From contig NC_049905.1 of NCBI RefSeq assembly GCF_001411555.2, forward strand, positions 13,392,586-13,456,585: a DNA stretch of 64,000 bases, given 5' to 3'. Under the pieces are notes generated by a model that saw only the letters and a list, made by a program, of their open reading frames with translations, had not been told where the DNA came from and ran no database searches. Origin of the DNA: Juglans regia. Taxonomy: Eukaryota > Streptophyta > Magnoliopsida > Fagales > Juglandaceae. Made by a program: the position numbers and the translations under genes. Each line of letters starts with the position of its first letter. Position 1 is the first letter of the stretch. Shown here one piece after another: positions 57,241-64,000 of the stretch.

Positions 57241-59460
57241 TACTCCAGATGTTCATCTATAGTGGTCTATTTATAATGATTTTAACATCCTTAATCATTA
57301 AAAAAATATACAACTTTATTAATAATCATTTCTTTAATTATTAAATAAAAAAATAGAAAAGAATAAAAGTAGTACTAGTACTATTCAACCCGAGATAGAA
57401 ATTTCAAAGTAGATGCAGCGTCAACTAGCTATCGGTTACGGAATGCATTGCTTTCAAGTGCGTATGTACATAATTTCCAAGGTGTCTTCCACCCACTTTA
57501 GAATTTTTTAACTAAAACACAAATAATCATGTACACTGTTAGACCCGTTGAGCGTACTGTTGGCCAATCAAATGACTTAGATGACTTAGAGCATTCATAA
57601 TAGCTGATTTATCTTTATATATATATAATATCTCTTTAAATTGGTCTACATTCAATTATACATCTTTAAAATTTTGCATAGCTATGATTCACTCTTCAAA
57701 CATTATTTTACTATTTTTTTTCTCTTACCCAGCCCATTAAAATCAACTTTGTAAAATTTGAATTTGTATTAAGATGACTTTGATATATGAAATTTGTATT
57801 AAGTTGATGATACAAAATGTTTTTTAGTACATATTAATATTTATTGATAAAATTAGTCATTTTGATATATAAAATTTGTAATATTTAGATATATAAAATT
57901 GGTATTTTTGAGCATATGGTACCAATTGTAAAATATATAAAAATAATAATTTAAAAAAATAAAAAATAATAATATTTTATTATTATTTGGTTCAAATATG
58001 CATAATTCATGTGAGACTTTTTCTTGATATGCAAAATCAATCTTCAAAATATGTGATTTTAAATATGCATATAGAGAAATTAATTATGCTAGTGCTCTAA
58101 TTAGATGTACACTGTTAGACCCATCTAGGGTAGCTCATTTGGATAGTAAGATGAAATTAGGGGTGTAACCGGTCCTGTCCGGTTCGGTTTTAGACAAAAT
58201 CTAGGACCGAACCAGTATGTACCGATTTTTTATTTTTCAAAACCGATTACGCCCCTATTATCCTCCTAAACCGGTACCTCTGGTTTTACCGGTTTCAAGT
58301 CCTGTCCGATTTTCTGATTTTTTTTTTTAAATGTAAAAAATATATAATAAAGTGTTACTTCTTATAATAAAATGTTATTAATAATTTAATATATATATAT
58401 TATGTTTAAAGCATATGATCAATTAAATTTTCATCTTTAAGATTAAACTTTTATTTGATAAATTATAACAACATTATCTTATATATAATTATATTAATAA
58501 CATATGATCAAACAAATTATAAATGTTCATATTTAAAATTAACATTTTATGTTATAATTTATAAATTATAATATGAAATTATTTCATATATGATATATAA
58601 TTATATATAAAAATTTAATATATAATTATATATATAAATATTTTGTATAATATATAAAATTAATTTATATTTTTTTTTTCCAACTGGTCCGATCCGGTCC
58701 CGGAAACTACGGAACTGAAACCGGACCGGATCCGGCCGATTTTCATAAAATAGGAACCGGTTCCGGACCGGTTCAAAACCGGACCAACCGATCCGGTTTG
58801 GTCCGGTCCGGACCGATTTTTCGGTTTAAATTTACACTCCTAGTTGAGATGAGATGATGTAGTTTATATAAGTTAAATAAAATATTATTTATTTATTATT
58901 ATTATTTAAAGATTTGAAAAAGTGAATTGTTTATTATATATTTATATGGGAGTTTAGAAAAATTATAAGAATGAAATGAGACAAATTGAGGGTGTTTCTA
59001 TATCCAAATCGAGCCTTAAAGTTAACACAAAGTCATTTGAGTGTTTTCTTTCTAAATATATTTTTTAATTTTCTTAAATAATTATTATTATACACGTTTA
59101 TCAATCTTATAGAATATTAATATATGAATTGTGTTACTATACCTCCTCAATTTGCCCACTTGGTGCGTCTCCAGTGTAAATTGATCTTCTTCTTTTTTTT
59201 ACTTTTTATTTCAAACATCTTTTAAACATGTTTAAAAATTTTTAAAAAATAAAAAAATATCAACATACTAATAGTCACTTTCGAAAAAAATAAATGCATG
59301 ATTAGCCGTCAAAATAAATAGACAAATTAAAGAGACATAGGAACATTATTCTTAATATATATACCGAGTGTGTCCGTCTTCCAAGGAAATCATACGGATA
59401 ATCATGCCATTTCATTAACACATTCTAATTGATAAAATGAAGTCAACCATTACCAAATTT
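57240..59460. repeat. Paralogous copy of the DNA flanking the TNL gene
   Basis: About 57375-57560 matches 28190-28370 (CTAAAACACAAATAATCATG then AGACCCGT.GAGCGT), and about 58995-59460 matches 30740-31260. In the copy at 28-31 kb a solo LTR lies between these matching parts. Here the gap instead holds a GATGAGAT repeat interrupted by the 681-bp element at 58160-58840. No coding sequence was recognised. Confidence 0.65.
58160..58840. mobile_element. 681-bp GGGGTGTAA-type inverted-repeat element
   Basis: Ends GGGGTGTAACCGG and, inverted, GGAGTGTAAATTTAAACCG, flanked by TA on both sides (58158-58159, 58841-58842). The outer parts are rich in CCGGTCC/GGACCGG words in both orientations, and the middle is AT-rich and non-coding. 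It is inserted inside a GATGAGAT repeat. This resembles a common plant non-autonomous element, but the superfamily is not certain from the ends alone. Confidence 0.65.
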
Positions 59461-60620
59461 GCTGCTAATTTTGTCGGTTAATTCTGCCAAATTTGTCATA
59501 CTAAGTACCCATCATATCTATATATTCCTAGTACTTAAAAAGCATGCATAACGTGAATAGTAATGAACAGTTCTAAACATTGAGCATTGTCCAGCGTCTT
59601 CTTTTTTATCTCTCGTTCCTTTGCATGATATTTTTTTCCTTTCAGTCACAATTTTACTTCTTCTTCGTTGAGTCTCAAATATCTGGTTAGCATTATTGTG
59701 TTGTGGTGTGACTGTCAAAAATATATGGCCTGATGATAGAAGGGATGGAATGCAAAGACGTCTTGTGGTTTTTCAGCATCTGCAGAGCTTTCAGACTCGG
59801 GTGGAGGAAAAAAAAAAATTCTTCCATGCTGTTTGAGGATTCTTCTTCTCGCCCCTGGTATGCAATATTCTTCTAATTTCACTTTTACATCTTATTTTTC
59901 TTTTTCTCGTTCTCGCATGTTTGTTTTCTTTTTACGGTATAGCAACAGAAATATATTCTTCTTCGTTTTCCTTTTTCCCCATACGGTTTCTTCTCCGTTT
60001 CAAATTTATTTTTATATCTTTGTTTTCTTTCTTCTTCGTTTCTTTTTGGTTTGAAGAGAGAGAGTTGCTGTGAGAAATGGGTTCGTGCGTGCGAATGCTA
60101 GTGTGCGACAGAGAGGGAAAGGGAGGTTCGTGGTGGCTGGGTCTGCTAGAGGTTGTCGCTGGTGTGAAGTGGTGGAGGTGCGGTGGCCTGGGTGGCCACG
60201 TACGGCTGCACAACTGGACACAAATGGGTGAAACCCATTTCGGTTGGGTTTTCGCGGGAGAGAGAGAAGGTTGCGCGTGGGGGACATCGGTGGTGGCTAG
60301 GTTGGTTGCTGGCGTGAGGGGGAGTCGTCGGTGTTGGTCGTGAGGCTAGGTGGCCGCGTACGGCGACGCAGGTTGAGAGAAATGGGAGAAATCCATTTTG
60401 GTTGGGTTACCACAGGGAAAAGAGAGGGTTGCGTGTGAGGATATCGGTGGTGGCTAGGTTGGTCGTCTGCGAGAGGGGGGACTCGCCGATGGTGGCAGTG
60501 AGACTGGTCGATGCACGGCGGCGCTGGGCTTGGCTGAAGGAGAACGGGCCGTGGGGATGAATCGGGCCAAAGGAGAGAGACAAAGGGAGGGAAAAAAAAT
60601 AAAATCACTAAAAAAATATA
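59461..60620. other. Non-coding region with a GC-rich tandem repeat
   Basis: 59461-60050 is AT- and pyrimidine-rich with no gene. 60060-60560 is unusually GC-rich and contains a tandem repeat with a period of about 159 bases: AAATGGG.GAAA.CCATTT.GG recurs at about 60221 and 60380, and GG.GGTGGCTAGGTTGGT recurs at about 60290 and 60450. Overlapping open frames on both strands come from the composition and do not look like a gene. Confidence 0.55.
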
Positions 60621-62100
60621 TATGTTGCTATATTTTACAATTTGCCTCTGAAAAAAGATCTAACTACTTATTAATAAATAATAATAAATTCCTTTTTTTG
60701 GGGGGTAAAACTAATAGAATAAAAAGTCAGAAAATATTATATAAAATCAAATTGAGAAAAATATATTTAATTATATATATATATATATACACACACCAAT
60801 GCATGCAGTAATATCACCATTCACTAGGATTTTCTCTTCATTGCATTTGTGTGAAGGATCTTGCTTGGACCTTGACATGAACAAATTATAACAAACTTTG
60901 ATTAATTTTGATGACACTGACCCTTTAATTTTTTTAAAAATTATTATTATTATTATTTTAAAAATTTTACTTTTATTTGATAAAATTATGACAATGACCT
61001 TAAAAGCTATCGAGTCTTAAATATTATATAGTCTTATTAATTAATCTAATAATCTAAAGGCATGCATGTTGAGTACGAGGCTAGCCTTCAATGATATAAT
61101 TAATCTAACAAATCTAAAGGCATGCAAGGTTGTTGTTGTTTGCTCCCCCGCGGGGGCACCAAACCATTTTACCTGTCACTTTTTGCTTTTGCTTTCATGC
61201 ACACCACCCTTATGAACCTAAACAAAAACCAAAAAAAATATATCCACCTTCGAAAAGCCCCCGCTGATGTTTCATGCACCAAGTTTTAGATAAAAAGAAG
61301 TGTGTTATTGATTTCAATTAGCATATCTTATTGCTTGACAATGCAAATAAGAAAGGAATTATTTTATTACATAATATAAAAGTAAAAAAAAAATTATTCA
61401 TTTGATTCAAGTACTAAGAGATTGTGAGAATGAAAAAATGTAAATAAAACAACAATAAGCATACTGATTATACAATAAAAATCTATCTTTGCCATATTAA
61501 AATGTTAGGCTGTTGCCTAATAATGATCGTTGAGAGTGTCGGTTAATACAAATTTATATTTATATTTTTTTCTTCTTTTTTTTTTATATTTTTTTAATAT
61601 ATATTTAAATATTTTTAAAAAATAGAAAAAAAATTACATCAATATATTAAAAGCTACTTCCTCAATCATAATAATAAAAAAAAATTAAATATATAAGTAG
61701 TCAAAATTAACGAAGGGGCAAATTCAGACGATATAGTTGTATTTTTCATTAAAAATACATGTCGTGCACCATATAACTGTAGGTTGCAACTTAAATGAGC
61801 TATATTATTTTTATTTATCTGTGTTTTTTTCTTGTATACAATATGTTTATATTTTTAAATAATTTATTTTATAATAATACAGAATAAACGTGTCTAGTAA
61901 GTGTATATATATATGTATGTGTTTATTTAAATAGGTCCTGTTTATTTGATTTGAGTTGAGTTGGTAAAATATTATTTGAATATTATTGTTTATTATTATT
62001 ATTATTTTAAAATTTAAAAAAGTTGAATTATTTATTATATTTTATATTAAAATTTGAATAAATTGTAATGATGAATTAAAATGAGTTTAATTTTCCAATA
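60621..62100. other. AT-rich repeats, nothing coding
   Basis: Contains a TATATATAT/ACACAC microsatellite near 60770, a local duplication of AATCTAAAGGCATGCA (about 61053 and 61117), and a GATGAGAT-family-like unit at about 61935-62100. Confidence 0.4.
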
Positions 62101-63690
62101 AATTCTAAAAATAGTAATTTTTAACAGTCTAATCACAAGTCGCACATTGATCATTCTCCAAGTCTAATCTCGTGCCATTCATTGTCCATACGGTCAATGT
62201 GTGGCGTCATGATCCAGAGGAAGATCATTAAAATGAAACGTGTAAAAGAAGTAATTTCTTTGAATGGCACGAGAAGGTTCTGTAACTCTCCATACATTTC
62301 ATTAAAACCCATACTTTGGAGCTATGAATGCATACCAAGGTTTTGTGCAATTTCTCTTCAAGTCTTATGTTCAATAGGATGATGCCCAATAGAGCTGAAT
62401 TACAAAGGTTCTGTGCAATTTCTCTTCATGTCTTGTGTTCAAGAAGATGATGCCAAATAAGGCTAAGTAACAACAATGTTGGAGTGGTAGTGTCCTGCCT
62501 TTGACCTTTTGACTCCAACTCTAATTCGTATAGGCTCTAATCTAATTTTAATTTCGATTTATTGGAGTGGAGTTGAATTTGAACTTTCTTATTGGATTTT
62601 TTTTTCTTAATCTATTTAAAATTTCAATTTGACAATCTTAGACTCTCACTAATCAGATTTAGGTTTCTAGATTTTAATTTTTTTAAAAATATTTTTTTTT
62701 AATTTCAATTTTATTAAAACATAACCAAAATTAAAAATAAATCATTGTACAAATTAATGTTATTATATATTAGTATTACATGTTATTATACACTGATTAT
62801 TATACAATACTAATACATGTTATTATATTTTAGTTATTATATATTAGTGTTACATGTTATTATAAATTTATATATTTGTGTTTATACATAATACATTAGT
62901 ATTAAATGTTATTATACATTAGCTATTATATAATTAGTATCATATGTTATATTGTACATTAGTGTTTATAGGTATCCTTAATAGTATGGTATTTACATAT
63001 ACTTACAATTATTAGTTAATTTAGTCTATTTGTATTATAATATAAGCATATTATTTTATAATAATTTGTCATACTAGTATATGATTGAATTTAATTAATT
63101 ATATAAGTTGTAGTTATATTAAATATATATTTTTATAAAATATGTACAATATCAAAGTCGGAGTCAGAGTTATTACATCACTATCTCCGACTTGTTTAGT
63201 TAAAGAGACTCTAGAGTCGGTGCGAAATTAGAGACAGAATCAAATTTTCAAATTTTTACTGAATCCTAATTCTAATGCCAAACATTAAATTAATTTGCTA
63301 AAGCTGTTGGTTGACATGGCTACATTTTTTAGAAGAAGAGAAGAAAGTCATCTGATATAGTGATTGCAAATTAGTAGCTACTAGATTTTTTTCCAATCAT
63401 GACTAGAACCAATGAATTTGTACAACAAGGTTCAACGTAGTTTCGCTTCTCTTTGACTGATAATGATAGTTTTATTATTGATATGTTATTATTATTTATT
63501 ATTATTTTATAGTATATTTGAACTTTTTTTATTTTTTAAATATTTTTTTAACATCCTTAATTATTAAAAAGAATTAAAAATATATATAATTTTATTAATA
63601 GTTACTTCCTTAACCATTAAATAAATAAATAAATAAAAGTAGTACTTGTACTAGTCAGAGATGGAAAGTTCAAAATAAGAGCATTGGCAT
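62101..63690. repeat. Further copies of TNL-flanking DNA
   Basis: 62130-62160 matches the GGTCTAC.CACAAGTCG block found at 27940 and 39340. 62330-62460 contains two tandem copies of a unit like AAGGTTCTG.GCAATTTCTCT, also found at 26780 and 27735. 62760-63160 matches 31840-32200. 63480-63680 matches 28040-28230 and 57250-57430. No coding sequence remains. Confidence 0.6.
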
Positions 63691-64000
63691 TAGATTGGCT
63701 ATTTTACTCTTCAAATTTTGACTAATATGTAACTTTTTCACTTTTAGCTAATCATTCAAAACTTAAAGTGTACATTGGATTAGTCATCACACTCTCTATA
63801 ATAATAAAATATTATTATTTTTTATTTTTATATTTTTATAATTATTTTTTATTTTTTAATTAATTTTATTTTCATAACCTCCTATAATCACCTATAATTT
63901 CTAACAATCATTTTTATTTTTATTTTCATAATCCAATAAACAAAATCGATATCAATATTTGTTACTTTTATCCCACCATATTATAATGTGAGGCAATACA
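63691..64000. other. AT-rich repeat at the window edge
   Basis: Begins GAGCATTGGCATTAGATTGG, resembling the end of a common plant MITE. The element, if real, runs out of the window and cannot be delimited. Confidence 0.35.

Noticed and set aside
60012..60343. Overlapping open frames on both strands near 60.0-60.6 kb as a gene
   Set aside because: They result from the GC-rich tandem repeat. The peptides are low complexity and change with each repeat unit.

Overview
This window is nuclear DNA from a plant, almost certainly a woody eudicot. The evidence is spliced genes with GT/AG introns, a TIR-NB-ARC-LRR (TNL) resistance gene, a plant L1 LINE with a DUF4283/CCHC_4 ORF1, CACTA (En/Spm) elements with TNP2/TnpA genes, and AT-rich intergenic DNA. 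A short dispersed repeat carrying GATGAGATGAGAT runs recalls Fagales/Juglandaceae genomes, but the species cannot be fixed from sequence alone. No rRNA, tRNA, CRISPR or bacterial-style operon was seen. The window is mostly nested transposons around a fragmented TNL locus.

Layout. (1) 594-19596 is a composite CACTA element with CACTA...TAGTG termini and matching 3-bp ACA target duplications. It holds a TNP2 transposase gene (13707-17255), a six-exon TnpA-like gene (17329-18853), an antisense plant-transposon-protein gene present twice (an exact-offset 1.67-kb duplication, 623-2292 and 8504-10173), and a second, nested CACTA-like element (2293 to about 8503) carrying fragments of host genes (S9 prolyl oligopeptidase/DPP-like, CHX cation/proton antiporter, CRWN/NMCP lamin-like protein, and one unrecognised exon) plus a Ty1/copia remnant. 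(2) 20279-26658, minus strand, is a five-exon TNL gene whose reading frame is open throughout except that a 2748-bp solo LTR (22992-25739, target duplication ATTTC) sits in exon 2 just upstream of the P-loop. (3) 26.7-33.5 kb holds duplicated TNL-upstream DNA, a second solo LTR of a related but modular family, a TNL pseudogene fragment that keeps the empty LTR site, a Mutator-like MITE and a 127-bp CACTA MITE. (4) 33768-39296 is a nearly intact full-length L1 LINE with target duplications and one frameshift. (5) 39972-47139 is a complete non-autonomous LTR retrotransposon (LARD type) of the same family as the solo LTR in the TNL gene, on the minus strand, with 2.6-kb LTRs and a 1.9-kb non-coding interior. 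(6) 47671 onward is another CACTA element with a frameshifted TNP2 gene (49994-53688); no convincing right end was found. (7) 57.2-64 kb is a mosaic of repeats, including further copies of the DNA flanking the TNL gene, a 681-bp GGGGTGTAA-type inverted-repeat element and a GC-rich tandem repeat of about 159 bp.

The only host gene with near-complete coding capacity is the TNL gene, and it is interrupted. Everything else is transposon genes, captured gene pieces or repeats. The strongest observations are the solo-LTR split of an otherwise open TNL gene with an empty paralogous site in the same window, the composite gene-capturing CACTA, the young L1 and the LARD that identifies the family of the disrupting LTR. 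Coordinates of splice sites and element ends were read by eye.
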